Origin: Methyloceanibacter caenitepidi | Lineage (GTDB): Bacteria > Pseudomonadota > Alphaproteobacteria > Rhizobiales > Methyloligellaceae | Assembly (NCBI RefSeq): GCF_000828475.1 | Contig: NZ_AP014648.1 | Coordinates: forward strand, 682,001-746,000 | Reading direction: 5' to 3' | DNA: 64,000 nt | Shown: piece by piece, positions 28,409 through 39,933 of the stretch | How the letters are laid out: every line of letters begins with the position of its first letter | Numbering within the stretch: position 1 is the stretch's first letter | The notes under the pieces: generated by a model | Database searches by the model: none | What the model was told of the DNA's origin: nothing | Seen by the model: the letters and a program-made list of their open reading frames with translations, nothing else | Translations under genes and position numbers: made by a program

Positions 28409-29629
28409 ATGAAACGCGTGGTCGTAACCGGCATGGGCATCGTTTCCTCGATCGGTAACAACGCCCAGGAAGTCTTGGCCTCTCTCCGGGAGGCCAAGTC
28501 CGGCATCGTCAAGGCCGACAAATACGCCGAACTCGGATTTCGCTGCCAGGTTCACGGCGCCCCCTCGCTCGATTGGGAGGAGGCGATCGACCGCAAGGTT
28601 CGCCGCTTCATGGGCGCGGGGGCAGGCTGGAACTACGTGGCCATGGAGCAAGCCATTCAGGATGCGGGACTGGAGGAGAGCGATATCTCCAACGAGCGCA
28701 CCGGGCTGATCATGGGCTCGGGCGGTCCCTCGACCCGGGCCATCGTGCAGGCGGCCGACACGACGCGCGAGCGCGGACCGAAGAAGGTCGGACCCTTCGA
28801 AGTCCCCAAATCCATGAGTTCGACGAATTCGGCGACGCTCTCCACGCCCTATCACATCAAGGGCGTGAGCTACTCCATTTCCTCGGCTTGCTCCACGAGC
28901 GCCCATTGCATCGGCAATGCGGCCGAACTGATTCAGCTTGGCAAGCAGGACATCATCTTTGCGGGCGGCGGCGAAGAGCTCGATTGGACGCTCTCGGTTC
29001 TGTTCGACGCGATGAACGCGATGTCGTCCGACTTCAACGATCAGCCGGAGAAGGCGAGCCGCGCCTACGACGCGGCACGCGACGGGTTCGTGATCGCCGG
29101 CGGCGCTGGCGTGCTTGTGCTCGAGGAGCTGGAGCATGCCAAGGCGCGCGGCGCGAAGATCTACGCCGAGATCGTCGGCTACGGTGCGACGTCGGACGGT
29201 CACGACATGGTGCTGCCGTCGGGCGAGGGCGCGGTGCGCTGTATGCGGATGGCCATGCAGTGCCTCGGCGACGACAAGATCGACTACATCAACCCCCATG
29301 CCACATCGACGCCTCAGGGCGACGTCTTGGAGATTCAGGCCATCCGCGACGTGTTCGGCGAGGATTGCCCGCCGATCAGCGCCACCAAGTCGCTGACGGG
29401 CCATTCGCTTGGTGCGGCGGGCGTGCACGAGGCGATCTATTCGTTGCTGATGATGAAGAATGGCTTCATCTGCGAATCCGCGAACATCGAAAATCTTGAC
29501 CCGGACGTCGCGGACGTCCCAATTGTCCGTGAACGCCAGGACGGCGTTGCTCTAAACACGGTAATGTCCAACAGTTTTGGTTTTGGAGGCACGAACGCCT
29601 CCCTCGTTTTCCGCCGGTTGGACCGCTGA
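28409..29629 (+). CDS. fabB: 3-oxoacyl-ACP synthase I FabB
   Basis: Elongating condensing enzyme required for unsaturated fatty acids. 406 aa. The catalytic triad is C161 ([11 protein letters not shown]), H297 ([12 protein letters not shown]) and H332 ([10 protein letters not shown]), nearly the E. coli FabB numbering. GGAAGGA (28391-28397) could serve GTG 28403 or ATG 28409. ATG gives the family's usual M-x-RVVVTG start. It lies 39 bases after fabA. Confidence 0.96.
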   Translation: MKRVVVTGMGIVSSIGNNAQEVLASLREAKSGIVKADKYAELGFRCQVHGAPSLDWEEAIDRKVRRFMGAGAGWNYVAMEQAIQDAGLEESDISNERTGLIMGSGGPSTRAIVQAADTTRERGPKKVGPFEVPKSMSSTNSATLSTPYHIKGVSYSISSACSTSAHCIGNAAELIQLGKQDIIFAGGGEELDWTLSVLFDAMNAMSSDFNDQPEKASRAYDAARDGFVIAGGAGVLVLEELEHAKARGAKIYAEIVGYGATSDGHDMVLPSGEGAVRCMRMAMQCLGDDKIDYINPHATSTPQGDVLEIQAIRDVFGEDCPPISATKSLTGHSLGAAGVHEAIYSLLMMKNGFICESANIENLDPDVADVPIVRERQDGVALNTVMSNSFGFGGTNASLVFRRLDR

Positions 29630-29675
29630 GGCCGGTGGAACGGGTCTTTAGGCAACTTTCAGCAGAGTAAGTACG

Positions 29676-30560
29676 ATGGCACCGACCAAAGATATTGCAG
29701 AACCCGGACCGCTGATGGCGGGCAAGCGCGGCTTGGTGATGGGCGTCGCTAACGATCGATCGATCGCTTGGGGCATCGCCCGCGTCTTGCACGGACAGGG
29801 CGCCGAGTTGGCGTTCAGCTATCAGGGCGGTGCGTTCGGCCGCCGCGCCGTGCCGCTGGCCCAATCGATCGGTGCGGAGATCATCGAAGAGGTTGATGTC
29901 GAGGATCTCGACAGCGTCGACCGTATGCTCGATGTGATCCGGGAAAAATGGGGCAAGCTGGACTTCGTGGTCCACGCGCTGGCGTTCTCAGACCGGAACG
30001 AGCTCAAAGGCCGCTACTGCGATACCACGCGGAAGAACTTCGAGCACACGATGGTCATCTCCTGTTTCTCCTTCACGGAAATCTGCAAGCGCGCCTCTGA
30101 CATGATGAACGAAGGCGGCTCGCTCCTGACGCTGACCTATGGCGGCTCGACCCGCGTGGTGCCTTGCTACAACGTCATGGGCGTGGCCAAGGCGGCCTTG
30201 GAAGCGTCGGTACGCTATCTTGCCTCCGATCTTGGGCCACAAGGAATCCGCGTGAACGCGCTGTCTGCCGGCCCCATGCGGACGCTGGCGGGTGCGGGTA
30301 TTTCCGATGCGCGGACGCTGCTGCACTACCAGCAGCAGCATGCGCCGATGCGCCGTTCGCCGACGCTGGACGAGGTCGGCGGTTCCGCGTTGTACCTTCT
30401 GTCCGATCTGTCCGGCGCCGTCACGGGCGAGGTGCATTTCGTCGATTGCGGGTACGCAACGACCTTCATGCCCGATCTCGAGTCGCTGAAGGAGATCGAG
30501 CGGGCCGAGGAGATCGGCAACGCGATGGCCAAAGCCGCGCCGCGCGAAGCCGCGCAATAG
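29676..30560 (+). CDS. fabI: Enoyl-ACP reductase (NADH) FabI
   Basis: Last step of each fatty-acid elongation cycle and the target of triclosan-type inhibitors. 294 aa. The cofactor motif is GVANDRSIAWGIA (23-35). Y155, Y165 and K172 (CYNVMGVAKAALEASVRYL) match the FabI active site, separating it from ordinary FabG-type reductases. The N-terminus is about 15 residues longer than E. coli FabI. Third gene of the fab operon, 46 bases after fabB. Confidence 0.95.
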   Translation: MAPTKDIAEPGPLMAGKRGLVMGVANDRSIAWGIARVLHGQGAELAFSYQGGAFGRRAVPLAQSIGAEIIEEVDVEDLDSVDRMLDVIREKWGKLDFVVHALAFSDRNELKGRYCDTTRKNFEHTMVISCFSFTEICKRASDMMNEGGSLLTLTYGGSTRVVPCYNVMGVAKAALEASVRYLASDLGPQGIRVNALSAGPMRTLAGAGISDARTLLHYQQQHAPMRRSPTLDEVGGSALYLLSDLSGAVTGEVHFVDCGYATTFMPDLESLKEIERAEEIGNAMAKAAPREAAQ

Positions 30561-30606
30561 TGAACCGACGGTCCTGCCGCTGCGTATGCCTTGCTAAGGA
30601 GCATCA

Positions 30607-30819
30607 ATGTTCGAAATCATCGTGATGGTGTGTCTCGCCGCGACCGGGGAGCAATGCAAAGAATACAAATTCACCGAGCCCCAATTCGAGGACGCCGTTT
30701 CGTGCATCCGCGAGAGCCACGCAACTGCGTATGAGTGGCAAGGCGATAATCCAAAGTTCACTGTTATCGGCACGCGCTGTGCCAAGGATGCCAAGGTCCC
30801 CGAGGTGCCGCAAAGCTAG
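30607..30819 (+). CDS. Small conserved hypothetical protein with four Cys
   Basis: 70 aa. AAGGAG sits 5 bases before the ATG, a strong signal for a real gene. It starts MFEIIVMVCLAA and has Cys at 9, 17, 33 and 58, which could form two disulfides or bind a metal. It resembles small alphaproteobacterial proteins I recall beginning M(Y/F)E.VVMVC with a CK-x-H/Y motif, of unknown function. Directly after fabI (46 bases) and before a strong two-way terminator, so likely the last gene of the fab transcript. Confidence 0.72.
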   Translation: MFEIIVMVCLAATGEQCKEYKFTEPQFEDAVSCIRESHATAYEWQGDNPKFTVIGTRCAKDAKVPEVPQS

Positions 30820-30849
30820 GCGCTTGTCGCAGCGACGAAGACGCAAAAT

Positions 30850-30877
30850 AAAAGGGGCGCCGGAAGCGCCCCTTTTT
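30850..30877. terminator. Bidirectional intrinsic terminator
   Basis: GGGGCGC (30854-30860), CGGAA loop and GCGCCCC (30866-30872), with AAAA before and TTTTT after. It can end rightward transcripts from fabA-fabI and the small gene, and leftward ones from pnp, which stops at 30901. Confidence 0.88.
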
Positions 30878-30900
30878 CGATTCTGAATGTCCGCGAGGGC

Positions 30901-33021
30901 CTAGCCGGCCTCCGCGACTTCCTTTTCCTTGCCGGTCTCCTGGTCGACCACCTTCATCGACAGGCGGACCTTGCCGCGCTCGTCGAAGCCAAGCAGCTTG
31001 ACCCAGACCTCGTCGCCTTCCTTGACCACGTCCCCAACGGTCTTGGGACGGCCTTCGGCGAGTTGAGAGATGTGCACGAGGCCGTCGCGCGGGCCAAAGA
31101 AGTTCACGAAAGCGCCGAACTCCATGCACTTGACGACCTTGCCGCGATAAATCTCGCCGACCTCGGGTTCCGCCGCGATCGACTTGATCCGGGCGATGGC
31201 CTGGCGGATCGATTCGGCGTTGGCGGAAGCGATCTTGACCGTGCCGTCGTCCGAGATATCGATCTTGGCGCCCGACTCCGCGACGATCTCGCGGATGACG
31301 GAACCGCCGGAGCCGATGACCTCACGGATTTTGTCGGTCGGGATCTGGATCGTCTCGATGCGCGGGGCGTATTCGCCGAGCTCGGGACGCGCCTCGTTCA
31401 GCGCCTTGTCCATCTCACCGAGGATGTGCATGCGCCCATCTTTGGCCTGATCCAGCGCGATCTTCATGATCTCTTCGGTGATGCCGGTGATCTTGATGTC
31501 CATCTGGAGCGACGTGACGCCTTCGGACGTACCAGCCACCTTGAAGTCCATGTCGCCGAGATGATCCTCATCGCCCAGGATGTCCGACAGGACGGCGAAC
31601 TTCTCGCCTTCCTTGATGAGTCCCATAGCGATACCGGCGACGGGCCGTTTGAGCGGCACGCCGGCGTCCATCAGCGCGAGCGACGAGCCACAGACCGTCG
31701 CCATTGAAGACGACCCGTTCGACTCGGTGATCTCCGAAACGACGCGCAGCGTGTAGGGGAACTGCTCGTGATCCGGCAGGATCGGGTGAACAGCCCGCCA
31801 GGCAAGCTTGCCGTGGCCGATCTCGCGACGCCCCGGAGAGCCCATGCGGCCGGTCTCGCCGACGGAGTAAGGCGGGAAGTTGTAGTGCAACAGGAACTTC
31901 TCTTTGTAAGTCCCCTGCAGGGCATCGACGAACTGCTCGTCGTCGCCCGTGCCCAGCGTCGTCACGACGAGGGCCTGCGTCTCGCCGCGGGTGAACAGCG
32001 CGCTGCCGTGGGTACGGGGCAGAACGCCGACTTCGCAGACGATCGGCCGGACGGTCACGAGATCGCGGCCGTCGATACGCTTCTTGGTGTCGAGAATGCT
32101 GCCGCGCACGACGTCCTGCTCGGCTTTCTTGAAGGCGCCGGCGACTTTGGCGGCGATCGAGCCGTCATCGTCCTCGGGGACGAGCGCGGAAACGACCTTC
32201 TCCTTGACCTGGGCGATGCTGTCGCGCCGCTCCGGCTTGGAGACGATGGCGTAGGCGTCGCGGAGACCGGCATCGGCCAGTTCGCTGACCTTGGCCACCA
32301 TCTCCGAATCGTCTTCGGCCTTCAGCTCCCACGGCTCCTTGGCGGCAACCTCGGCCAGCTTGACGATGGCGTCGATCACGGGTTGGAAGTGCTCGTGTCC
32401 GTACATCACCGCGCCGAGCATGATGTCTTCGGGAAGCTCGTTGGCTTCGGACTCCACCATCAGAACGGCGTCTTTGGTGCCTGCGACCACGAGGTCGAGC
32501 GAGGTTTCAGGCATCTCGTCGACCAGCGGGTTCAGGATGTACTTGCCCTCGACATAGCCGACGCGCGCGGCGCCGATGGGTCCGAGGAACGGAACGCCCG
32601 ACAGGGTCAGCGCCGCAGAGGCCGCGACCATGGCCACGATATCGGGATCGTTCTCCATGTCGTGCGAGAGCACGGTGGTGATGACCTGGGTGTCGTTCTT
32701 GAAGCCCTTGGCGAAGAGCGGGCGGATCGGACGGTCGATCAGGCGCGAGGTGAGGGTTTCCTTCTCGGTCGGACGCCCTTCGCGCTTAAAATAACCGCCG
32801 GGAATCTTACCGGCGGCGAAGGTCTTTTCTTGGTAATTCACGGTCAAAGGAAAGAAGTCGATCCCGGGCCGTGCTTCTTTCGCGGCGACAACGGTCGCAA
32901 GAACGCAAGTCTCGCCATAAGTCGCGAGGACGGCGGCATCGGCCTGGCGCGCGACGCGCCCGGTCTCGAGTTTGAGCGGGCGCCGGGCCCATTCAATTTC
33001 TACAGTGTGTTTATCGAACAT
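30901..33021 (-). CDS. pnp: Polyribonucleotide nucleotidyltransferase (PNPase)
   Basis: Phosphorolytic 3-prime exoribonuclease of the RNA degradosome. 706 aa. Two RNase PH-like cores are present, the second with the catalytic acidic motif [20 protein letters not shown] domain (about 553-612, with [11 protein letters not shown]) and an S1 domain (about 622-690, with [21 protein letters not shown]) follow. It is downstream of rpsO, the classical order, with two hairpins in the spacer that may be sites of autoregulation through RNase III as in enterobacteria. Confidence 0.98.
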   Translation of the reverse strand: MFDKHTVEIEWARRPLKLETGRVARQADAAVLATYGETCVLATVVAAKEARPGIDFFPLTVNYQEKTFAAGKIPGGYFKREGRPTEKETLTSRLIDRPIRPLFAKGFKNDTQVITTVLSHDMENDPDIVAMVAASAALTLSGVPFLGPIGAARVGYVEGKYILNPLVDEMPETSLDLVVAGTKDAVLMVESEANELPEDIMLGAVMYGHEHFQPVIDAIVKLAEVAAKEPWELKAEDDSEMVAKVSELADAGLRDAYAIVSKPERRDSIAQVKEKVVSALVPEDDDGSIAAKVAGAFKKAEQDVVRGSILDTKKRIDGRDLVTVRPIVCEVGVLPRTHGSALFTRGETQALVVTTLGTGDDEQFVDALQGTYKEKFLLHYNFPPYSVGETGRMGSPGRREIGHGKLAWRAVHPILPDHEQFPYTLRVVSEITESNGSSSMATVCGSSLALMDAGVPLKRPVAGIAMGLIKEGEKFAVLSDILGDEDHLGDMDFKVAGTSEGVTSLQMDIKITGITEEIMKIALDQAKDGRMHILGEMDKALNEARPELGEYAPRIETIQIPTDKIREVIGSGGSVIREIVAESGAKIDISDDGTVKIASANAESIRQAIARIKSIAAEPEVGEIYRGKVVKCMEFGAFVNFFGPRDGLVHISQLAEGRPKTVGDVVKEGDEVWVKLLGFDERGKVRLSMKVVDQETGKEKEVAEAG

Positions 33022-33096
33022 GTGTGTGTCCCATTCGGTAGGGAAAGATTAGGCCGTCCCGCCGCCCGGTGGCGATGAGACGAGCCCGTGCATATA

Positions 33097-33131
33097 TGTG
33101 GAAGCTCCCACACACGCCGCGCGAAGCGGCG
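33097..33131 (-). other. Two hairpins between rpsO and pnp
   Basis: On the minus strand CGCCGC-TTCGC-GCGGCG (33131-33115) begins 7 bases after the rpsO stop, and TGTGG-GAGCTT-CCACA (33112-33097) follows. Neither has a T run. In other proteobacteria this spacer holds the rpsO attenuator and the RNase III-cleaved pnp leader stem, so a processing role is likely. Confidence 0.55.
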
Positions 33132-33137
33132 CGGATG

Positions 33138-33407
33138 CTACCGGCGAATACCGAGCCGGCCGATGAGCTTCTTGTACCGTTCTTCGTCTGACGCTTTCAC
33201 GTAGTCGAGCAGGCGGCGGCGCTGGCTGACCATTTTCAACAGCCCGCGACGCGAATGGTTGTCCTTACCGTGCGTCTTGAAGTGCTCGGTGAGGTTGCTG
33301 ATGCGCTCTGTGAGAATGGCGACCTGGACTTCCGGGGATCCGGTATCGTCAGCCTTTGTCGCGTATTCCTTGATAAGCTCTTGCTTGCGTTCAGCACTAA
33401 TCGACAT
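33138..33407 (-). CDS. rpsO: 30S ribosomal protein S15
   Basis: Primary 16S rRNA-binding protein, 89 aa, standard length. It shows the conserved [15 protein letters not shown] and [16 protein letters not shown] segments. AAGGAG lies 5-6 bases before the ATG. The frame is open upstream, but the ribosome-binding site and family length fix this start. It lies between truB and pnp in the rimP operon. Confidence 0.98.
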   Translation of the reverse strand: MSISAERKQELIKEYATKADDTGSPEVQVAILTERISNLTEHFKTHGKDNHSRRGLLKMVSQRRRLLDYVKASDEERYKKLIGRLGIRR

Positions 33408-33569
33408 CGGTTTCTCCTTAACTTTTGAGGTGTTTGACAAGGCCGGGCCGGGATGTCGTCCAGCGCGGTCGGATCCGATTGCGGGGCACGCCTGCGGATT
33501 TCGCGAGGGTCCCACGCAACCGCTGCACTATAGGGATTATCGTCCCCGAGACCAGCGCTATTTGGAGGT

Positions 33570-34490
33570 CTAATCGGGCAGCACGAAGACCCGCGAAGGA
33601 TGGAATTCCCCTTGGGCGACCTCGCCGATGGCCACGGGCGCGCCCCGGGAGACGGCATAGGCGGCGCCGGCCATGATCGGCGCGTCCCGCCCGCGCAGCA
33701 AGACGGCGCGCCCCTGGCGAATATTGGCGGCATCCGCAGGCGTGACGGGCAAGGCGGGCAAGGCGGCGAGGGCCGTCTCGACCGGTTGCAGTAAGGCATG
33801 AAGCGCCTCCGGGCCGTTTTCGGCAGCCTGCTCCACCTGTTCGAGGGTAACCGTCCGATCGGCGGTGAAGCCGCCGACCCGGGTGCGCCGCAGGGCGGAG
33901 ATGTGCCCCAAACAGCCAAGGGAACGGCCCAGATCCCGCGCCAGCGCCCGCACATAGGTACCCTTGCCGCAATCGGCCTCCAGGACGCAATGATCGGGGT
34001 CCGGCTGTTCCACCAAGGCGAGACGGTCGATCGTGACCGTGCGGGGCGCCAGCTCGAAGTCCTCTTGGTCGCGCGCCAGGTCGTAGGCGCGTGCCCCATC
34101 GACTTTCAGCGCGGAGTATCGCGGCGGAACTTGTTCTATCTCGCCGATGAAGTGCTGAAGGGCGGCCTCGATGTCGGTACGGGACGGGCGGGTCTCGCTG
34201 GTTTCGGTCACCGTGCCCTCGGTGTCGTCCGTGTCGGTCTCGGCCCCGAATCGAACCGTGAAGCGATAGGTCTTGGCGCCTTCGACCGCAAACGGAACGG
34301 TCTTCGTGGCTTCACCGAAGGCAATCGGCAGCACGCCCGTCGCCAAAGGATCGAGCGTGCCGGCATGGCCGGCCTTTTGCGCATCGAACAGCCAGCGCGT
34401 CCGCCCCACCGCCTTGGTGGAGGTCAGCCCCTCGGGCTTATCCAGAATAAGCCAGCCACTGACCGCTTGGCCCTTCCGCCGCCGTCCCAT
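33570..34490 (-). CDS. truB: tRNA pseudouridine-55 synthase TruB
   Basis: Makes pseudouridine 55 in the T-loop of tRNAs and acts as a tRNA chaperone. 306 aa. Catalytic Asp is D47 in AGHAGTLDPLATGVLP. A C-terminal PUA-like extension is present. GAGGG precedes the ATG. It is 24 bases after rbfA and 162 bases before rpsO, leaving room for an extra rpsO promoter. Confidence 0.96.
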   Translation of the reverse strand: MGRRRKGQAVSGWLILDKPEGLTSTKAVGRTRWLFDAQKAGHAGTLDPLATGVLPIAFGEATKTVPFAVEGAKTYRFTVRFGAETDTDDTEGTVTETSETRPSRTDIEAALQHFIGEIEQVPPRYSALKVDGARAYDLARDQEDFELAPRTVTIDRLALVEQPDPDHCVLEADCGKGTYVRALARDLGRSLGCLGHISALRRTRVGGFTADRTVTLEQVEQAAENGPEALHALLQPVETALAALPALPVTPADAANIRQGRAVLLRGRDAPIMAGAAYAVSRGAPVAIGEVAQGEFHPSRVFVLPD

Positions 34491-34514
34491 CGAAAAGCCC
34501 TCTACGCGCTCTTG

Positions 34515-34928
34515 CTACTCGTCGTGATCGCGTGCGGTGTTGCGCGTGTCGCGGGCCACTTCGGGCGAAGCCAGGATCTGGTCGATCCGCGAGGAGGCTT
34601 CGAACGAGGTGTCCTCCCGGAAACGGAGCTCCGGCATGTATCGTAGGTCGACGCGCTTCGCGACCTCGCCGCGCAGGAAACGCTGGTGCTTTGCCAGATG
34701 TTTGACGACATCGCCCGCTTCGCCGCCGCCGAGCGGCATGACGTAGCAGGTCGCGAGCTTGAGATCGGGCGACATGCGCACTTCCGGAACCGTCAGGGAA
34801 TGGCGCGCGATCACGTCGTCCAGCACCTCGCCGCGCGCGAAAATCTCCGCGAGCGCATGGCGGACGAGTTCACCCACCTTCAACTGGCGCTGGCTTGGCG
34901 CGCGGGCGCCTTTGTCTCGCGATGCCAT
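34515..34928 (-). CDS. rbfA: Ribosome-binding factor A
   Basis: KH-fold factor needed for late 30S maturation and 16S 5-prime-end processing. 137 aa from ATG 34928. Conserved features are RQLKVGELVRHALAEIF at the N-terminus and LRYMPELRFREDTSFE near the end. An earlier in-frame start would add 18 residues not seen in the family. It lies between infB and truB. Confidence 0.94.
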   Translation of the reverse strand: MASRDKGARAPSQRQLKVGELVRHALAEIFARGEVLDDVIARHSLTVPEVRMSPDLKLATCYVMPLGGGEAGDVVKHLAKHQRFLRGEVAKRVDLRYMPELRFREDTSFEASSRIDQILASPEVARDTRNTARDHDE

Positions 34929-34992
34929 CGGTCGGTCTCGTTGAATCCGTGTTTCGGTTGCGCCCGGGCAGGGGCGGCCCAAAGCGCCTTGG

Positions 34993-37503
34993 CTAGAGCG
35001 TGCGCTGGACGTGTTCCACCTGGAAGCACTCGATCACGTCGCCCTCGCGCATGTCCTGATAGCCTTCGAACGCCATCCCGCATTCCTGGCCGGCCACGAC
35101 CTCCTTGACCTCGTCCTTGAAGCGCTTGAGCGTGGAAAGCTCGCCTTCGTGAATGACGACGTTGTCGCGGATCAGGCGGACATGCGCGCCGCGCTCGACC
35201 TTGCCCTCGGTCACGCGGCAGCCCGCCACCTTGCCGACCTTGGAAATGTTGAACACTTCCAGGATGTCGGCATTGCCGAGGAAGGTCTCGCGCCGCGTCG
35301 GCGATAGAAGGCCCGACATGGCCTGGCGCATGTCGTCGACCAGGTCGTAGATCACCGCGTAGTACCGCACTTCCACACCGTCGCGCTCCGCGGCCGCACG
35401 GGCCTGCGCATTGGCGCGCACGTTGAAGCCCAGCACCACGGCGCCGGACGTCGACGCCAAGGAGATATCGGACTCGGTGATGCCACCGACGCCGACATGG
35501 ACGAGACGGGCCCGGACCTCGTCGTCGCCGAGCTGGCCAAGGGCCGCGCTGATGGCTTCGACCGAGCCCTGGACATCGCCTTTGATGACCAGCGGGAACT
35601 CCTTGACCCCGTCTTCCTTGAGCTGATTCATCAGCTGCTCAAGGCTGCCACGCTGACCGGCGACGGCAAGCGTCTTGCGCCGCTCGCGCTCGCGATACTC
35701 GGTGATCTCGCGGGCACGCGCCTCGTTCTCGACGACGGCGAACTGATCGCCGGCTTCCGGCGCCGTATCGAAGCCCAGCACCTCGACCGGAACGGACGGG
35801 CCTGCTTCCTTCGTGTGGTCGCCAAGATCGTTGATGAGGGCGCGCACACGGCCCCAGGCGGAACCCGCGACGATGATGTCGCCGAGCTTGAGCGTGCCGC
35901 GCTGAACCAGAGCGGTGCCGACGGGACCGCGCCCGCGCTCGAGCTTGGCTTCCACGATCACGCCATCGGCCGGCCGGTCTGGGTTGGCCTTGAGTTCCAG
36001 AACTTCCGCCTGCAGCACGACCGCTTCCAGGAGCGCGTCAAGGTTGGTTCTCTTGAGCGCCGATACCTCGATCTCAAGCGTGTCGCCGCCCATGCTCTCA
36101 ACCACGATCTCATGGCTCAGCAGTTCCGTACGGACCCGCTGCGGGTCGGCGCCCGGCTTGTCGATCTTGTTGATGGCAATGATGATCGGCACGTCGGCCG
36201 CCTTCGCGTGGTTGATCGCCTCGATGGTTTGAGGCTTCACGCCGTCGTCGGCGGCCACGACCAGAATAACGATGTCCGTGACCTTGGCGCCGCGCGCACG
36301 CATGGCGGTGAAGGCCGCGTGACCCGGCGTGTCGATGAAGGTGATCTTCTGACCCGACGGAATGGTAACCTGATAGGCGCCGATGTGCTGGGTGATGCCG
36401 CCGGCTTCCTGACTGACCACATTGGCGGCGCGAACGGCGTCCAGAAGCGAGGTCTTGCCGTGGTCCACGTGGCCCATGATGGTCACTACGGGCGCGCGCG
36501 GGACGAGATCTTCTTCCTTGTCTTTTTCGCCGATGAAGCCTTCTTCCACGTCTGCTTCCGAGACGCGGCGCACGGTATGGCCGAATTCTTCAGCGATGAG
36601 CTGCGCCGTATCGGAATCGATCACGTCGGTGATCTTGTGCATTGCGCCGTCCTTCATCAGGTATTTGATGATTTCGACGCCGCGCTCGGCCATGCGGTTG
36701 GCGAGTTCCTGAATCGTGATGACATCGGGGATCGTCACTTCACGGGCGATCTTCTGGCCCGTCTGAGGACCGGTTCCCTGCTTCTTCTGACGTTCGCGAT
36801 GGCGCTTCAGAGAGGCCAGGCTCCGCTGCCGCTGCTCTTCGTCGAGCGCGTTGGTGATCGTGAGGCGTCCGCGAACGCGGCGCTCTTCGCCACGGCGTGG
36901 CGTGGCGGGGGCTTTCTTGTGCCGCGCGTCGGCCTGGCGCTTCGGGCCCTCCTGGTCCGGCTCCATCGGCCGGCGCGCAGGCTCGGCGGCCTTTGCGGCG
37001 GACTTCGGCTTTGCCGCCTCCGCTTCGGCCTCGGCGGCAAGGCGCGCTTGTTCCTCGCGTTGCCGCGCCTCTTCCTCCGCGGCTTCCTTGGCGCGCTGCT
37101 TAGCAAGCGCAGCCTCTTTCGCGGCGTCTTCCTTGGCGCGCTCGCGCTCTTCGGCCTCGCGGACCCGGGCGTCGGCAAGCGCCTTGGCGCGCGCGCCCTT
37201 CTCCTCTTCGGAGAGCTGTTTCAGAACGACGCCGGAGCGGCGCTGCTTGCTGGCTGCCGGCTTCGGCGCCGCCTCTTTCGCAGGAGCCTCTTTGGCCGCG
37301 GACTTGGCCTGCGGCTTCTCCTTGGCCTCGTCCGCCGCGCCGCCCGCTCCGATGGACCGGCGCTTCTTCTTCTCGACCAGGACGGATTTGGAGCGCCCAT
37401 GGCTGAAGCTCTGGCGCACATGGCCCGACTCTACGGTCCGGCGCAAATTAAGCGTCATCTTGCGCCCGCCGGTCTTGCCTTCAGTCTCGTTGGTTTCGCT
37501 CAT
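34993..37503 (-). CDS. infB: Translation initiation factor IF-2
   Basis: GTPase that places initiator tRNA on the 30S subunit. 836 aa. The N-terminal 20-250 is a variable Lys/Ala/Glu-rich, probably coiled region. The IF2_N-type domain with [15 protein letters not shown] is at about 262-310. G1 is GHVDHGKTS (344-352), with G3 DTPGH and G4 NKID following, then domains II-IV. Its start overlaps the ylxR-family stop by ATGA. Confidence 0.98.
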   Translation of the reverse strand: MSETNETEGKTGGRKMTLNLRRTVESGHVRQSFSHGRSKSVLVEKKKRRSIGAGGAADEAKEKPQAKSAAKEAPAKEAAPKPAASKQRRSGVVLKQLSEEEKGARAKALADARVREAEERERAKEDAAKEAALAKQRAKEAAEEEARQREEQARLAAEAEAEAAKPKSAAKAAEPARRPMEPDQEGPKRQADARHKKAPATPRRGEERRVRGRLTITNALDEEQRQRSLASLKRHRERQKKQGTGPQTGQKIAREVTIPDVITIQELANRMAERGVEIIKYLMKDGAMHKITDVIDSDTAQLIAEEFGHTVRRVSEADVEEGFIGEKDKEEDLVPRAPVVTIMGHVDHGKTSLLDAVRAANVVSQEAGGITQHIGAYQVTIPSGQKITFIDTPGHAAFTAMRARGAKVTDIVILVVAADDGVKPQTIEAINHAKAADVPIIIAINKIDKPGADPQRVRTELLSHEIVVESMGGDTLEIEVSALKRTNLDALLEAVVLQAEVLELKANPDRPADGVIVEAKLERGRGPVGTALVQRGTLKLGDIIVAGSAWGRVRALINDLGDHTKEAGPSVPVEVLGFDTAPEAGDQFAVVENEARAREITEYRERERRKTLAVAGQRGSLEQLMNQLKEDGVKEFPLVIKGDVQGSVEAISAALGQLGDDEVRARLVHVGVGGITESDISLASTSGAVVLGFNVRANAQARAAAERDGVEVRYYAVIYDLVDDMRQAMSGLLSPTRRETFLGNADILEVFNISKVGKVAGCRVTEGKVERGAHVRLIRDNVVIHEGELSTLKRFKDEVKEVVAGQECGMAFEGYQDMREGDVIECFQVEHVQRTL

Positions 37504-38186
37504 TCTTGTTCCGTATCCAATCCGTGTCTGTCTGCGAATGCAGAAATTCCCTCGCGGTAGCGCTCGACACGCGAGGCCGCCGCAAGAAACTTTTGAGCCG
37601 CACCGCCCTGGATGAGGGCAGCATGTATCACATTTGTCCGGCCCGATGCCAAACCCAATTCATCTGCGGTAAAGACGCAGATCGTCGGAAGGCCTTGGCC
37701 GCCGGTGACCGCACGGGCCTTGCCGTCCAGTTTCCGGACCCCGTCCGCCGCCGCATCGGCGGCGTGGACCAAGGCGATGACCCGGCCGGATCGCAGGGCC
37801 TCTTCAACCTTGGTATGGCCGAAAACCAGATCGCCGGCCTTGTTGGCCAAGGCCAGCGCTCCAAGGGCAGACTCCGCCAGGAGGCCGTCGACTTGCTCGG
37901 CCAAGCCGTCCGGCGCGCGAGCATCGGTCTTGAGCGCGCGGCCGAAGGCACGACGCTTCGCAGCCTCCGCTATCGTATCATACGTGGCGGTGAGCCAAAC
38001 CCCCCGGCCGGGGAGCCGCTCTTTGAGGTCCGGGACGACGGTGCCGTCCGGCCCTAGCACAAAGCGGATGAGGTCAGTCTTGGCCCGGTGGGCACGCGTC
38101 AGCGCACAGCGCCGCTGGGTATCCCCAGAGGCCTGCCGCGGCGGGGACCGCCGCGTCTTGCCGTGCACTGCCGTTTCCAACTGCAA
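37500..38186 (-). CDS. YlxR-family RNA-binding protein fused to an L7Ae-like domain
   Basis: 228 aa. Residues about 20-90 are the YlxR/DUF448 fold with [19 protein letters not shown] and GRGVWLTA. About 105-215 resemble the L7Ae/L30e RNA-binding fold found fused to YlxR in alphaproteobacteria. Likely binds RNA or assists RNase P or the ribosome. It sits between nusA and infB as in most bacteria and overlaps infB by 4 bases. The start is unsure: TTG 38186 abuts AAGGCGG too closely. TTG 38180 or GTG 38168 (VHGKTRR) are alternatives. Confidence 0.88.
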   Translation of the reverse strand: MQLETAVHGKTRRSPPRQASGDTQRRCALTRAHRAKTDLIRFVLGPDGTVVPDLKERLPGRGVWLTATYDTIAEAAKRRAFGRALKTDARAPDGLAEQVDGLLAESALGALALANKAGDLVFGHTKVEEALRSGRVIALVHAADAAADGVRKLDGKARAVTGGQGLPTICVFTADELGLASGRTNVIHAALIQGGAAQKFLAAASRVERYREGISAFADRHGLDTEQE

Positions 38187-38207
38187 CCGCCTTGTGTTTT
38201 AGCCGGC

Positions 38208-39872
38208 TCATGACGCTGTTGCGTCTTCGCCGGACGTTTCGTCGTTGTCCGTGGCGCCCTCGGCGTCCTCGGAACCCTCTTCCTCGGTCTCCTCGGGCTC
38301 GTCAGGGATCAAGTCCGCCTCGTCGATCCAGCCCGCCTTCACGCGCGCAGCCAGGATCAAGTCCTCGCACTGAGCCCGCGTCATCCCGAATCCGTCGAGG
38401 AATCCGGCGTGGCGCGTCGTCTCCTTGTCCTGCCGCTCGGTCCAGCCGGCGAGATCGTCGGTGGCGCAGTCGGCCAGATCCTCGAGCGACTTTACGTCGT
38501 TCTCGCCAAGGGCAACCAGCATCGCGGTGTTCAAGCCCTCGAGCTGCAGCAGATCGTCCGCAACGCCGAGTTCCTTGCGCTTGGCATCGAGTTCGGCCTC
38601 GAGCTTCTCGAGATGCTCGCGCGCGCGCGCCTGAATCTCGCTCGCGGTTTCCGCGTCGAAGCCTTCGATGGAGGAAATCTCGTCCGTGTCCACAAAGGCC
38701 ACTTCCTCCACGGAGGAGAAGCCTTCCGAGGCGAGCAACTGGGCGATGACCTCGTCCACGTCGAGCGCTTCCATGAAGCGCGCCGACCGTTCGGCAAATT
38801 CCGCCTGGCGGCGCTCCGATTCGGATGCCTCGGTCATGATGTCGATATCCCAACCGGTAAGCTGGGAAGCGAGGCGCACGTTCTGGCCTTTGCGGCCGAT
38901 GGCGAGCGACAATTGCTGGTCCGGGACCACCACTTCGATGCGCTCGGCGTCTTCGTCGAGCACGACCTTGACGACTTCCGCCGGCGCAAGCGCGTTCACG
39001 ATGAACGTCGCGGCATCCGGCGACCATTGAATGATATCGATCTTCTCGCCCTGCAGCTCGTTCACGACGGCCTGCACGCGCGAGCCGCGCATGCCGACGC
39101 ACGCGCCAACGGGATCGATCGAGCTGTCGCGCGACACGACCGCGATCTTGGCGCGGCTGCCCGGGTCGCGGGCCACGGACTGGATGGTGACGATGCCCTC
39201 ATAGACCTCGGGCACTTCCTGCGCGAAGAGCTTGGCCATGAATTCCGGATGGGTCCGCGACAGGAAGATCTGCGGGCCGCGCTGTTCGCGTCGCACGTCG
39301 TAAACATAGGCGCGGATGCGGTCGCCGTAGCGGAAATTCTCGCGGGGCAGGGTCTCGTCGCGGCGCACGACCGCTTCGGCCCGTCCAAGGTCCACGATCA
39401 CGTTGCCGTATTCGACGCGCTTGACGATACCGTTGACGATCTCGCCCACGCGGTCCTTGTACTCGTCGTATTGGCGCTCGCGTTCGGCCTCGCGCACCTT
39501 CTGCACGATGACCTGCTTGGCGTTTTGCGCGGCCACACGGCCGAAATCCAGCGGCGGCAAGGGCTCGGCGATAAAGTCGCCGACCTGGGCCGCGGGATTC
39601 TTGCGCCGCGCTTCGGCCAGCGAGATCTGCGTCGCCTCGAATGTGACGTCGTCGACCACTTCCAGCAGACGGGCCAACGAAATTTCGCCGGTCTTCGGGT
39701 CGACTTCCGCCTTGATTTCGTTCTCGCTGCCGTAGCGAGACTTGGCCGCCTTCTGGATCGCGTCTTCCATGGCGGTGATGACGACTTCCCGGTCGATCGA
39801 CTTCTCGCGTGCGACCGCATCGGCGATTTGCAGGAGCTCCAACCTATTGGCGCTCACGCCTGCCTGAGACAT
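38208..39872 (-). CDS. nusA: Transcription termination/antitermination factor NusA
   Basis: RNA polymerase-bound elongation factor. 554 aa. The N-terminal domain is followed by S1 (about 135-200) and two KH domains (with [15 protein letters not shown] and [15 protein letters not shown]). C-terminal helix-hairpin-helix repeats follow, then a very acidic tail (last 40 residues mostly Glu/Asp/Thr/Ser). GGAGG is 7 bases before the ATG. It follows rimP by 61 bases. Confidence 0.98.
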   Translation of the reverse strand: MSQAGVSANRLELLQIADAVAREKSIDREVVITAMEDAIQKAAKSRYGSENEIKAEVDPKTGEISLARLLEVVDDVTFEATQISLAEARRKNPAAQVGDFIAEPLPPLDFGRVAAQNAKQVIVQKVREAERERQYDEYKDRVGEIVNGIVKRVEYGNVIVDLGRAEAVVRRDETLPRENFRYGDRIRAYVYDVRREQRGPQIFLSRTHPEFMAKLFAQEVPEVYEGIVTIQSVARDPGSRAKIAVVSRDSSIDPVGACVGMRGSRVQAVVNELQGEKIDIIQWSPDAATFIVNALAPAEVVKVVLDEDAERIEVVVPDQQLSLAIGRKGQNVRLASQLTGWDIDIMTEASESERRQAEFAERSARFMEALDVDEVIAQLLASEGFSSVEEVAFVDTDEISSIEGFDAETASEIQARAREHLEKLEAELDAKRKELGVADDLLQLEGLNTAMLVALGENDVKSLEDLADCATDDLAGWTERQDKETTRHAGFLDGFGMTRAQCEDLILAARVKAGWIDEADLIPDEPEETEEEGSEDAEGATDNDETSGEDATAS

Positions 39873-39933
39873 TCTTTAGCCTCCAACAAAGTTTCGTTCA
39901 TGTCCGGCACGCCCCAAGGGACTGCCGCAAAAT

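Noticed and set aside
35497-37560. A 687-residue plus-strand frame opposite infB
   Set aside because: Low-complexity Arg/Leu/Gly shadow of infB. No family features or ribosome-binding site.
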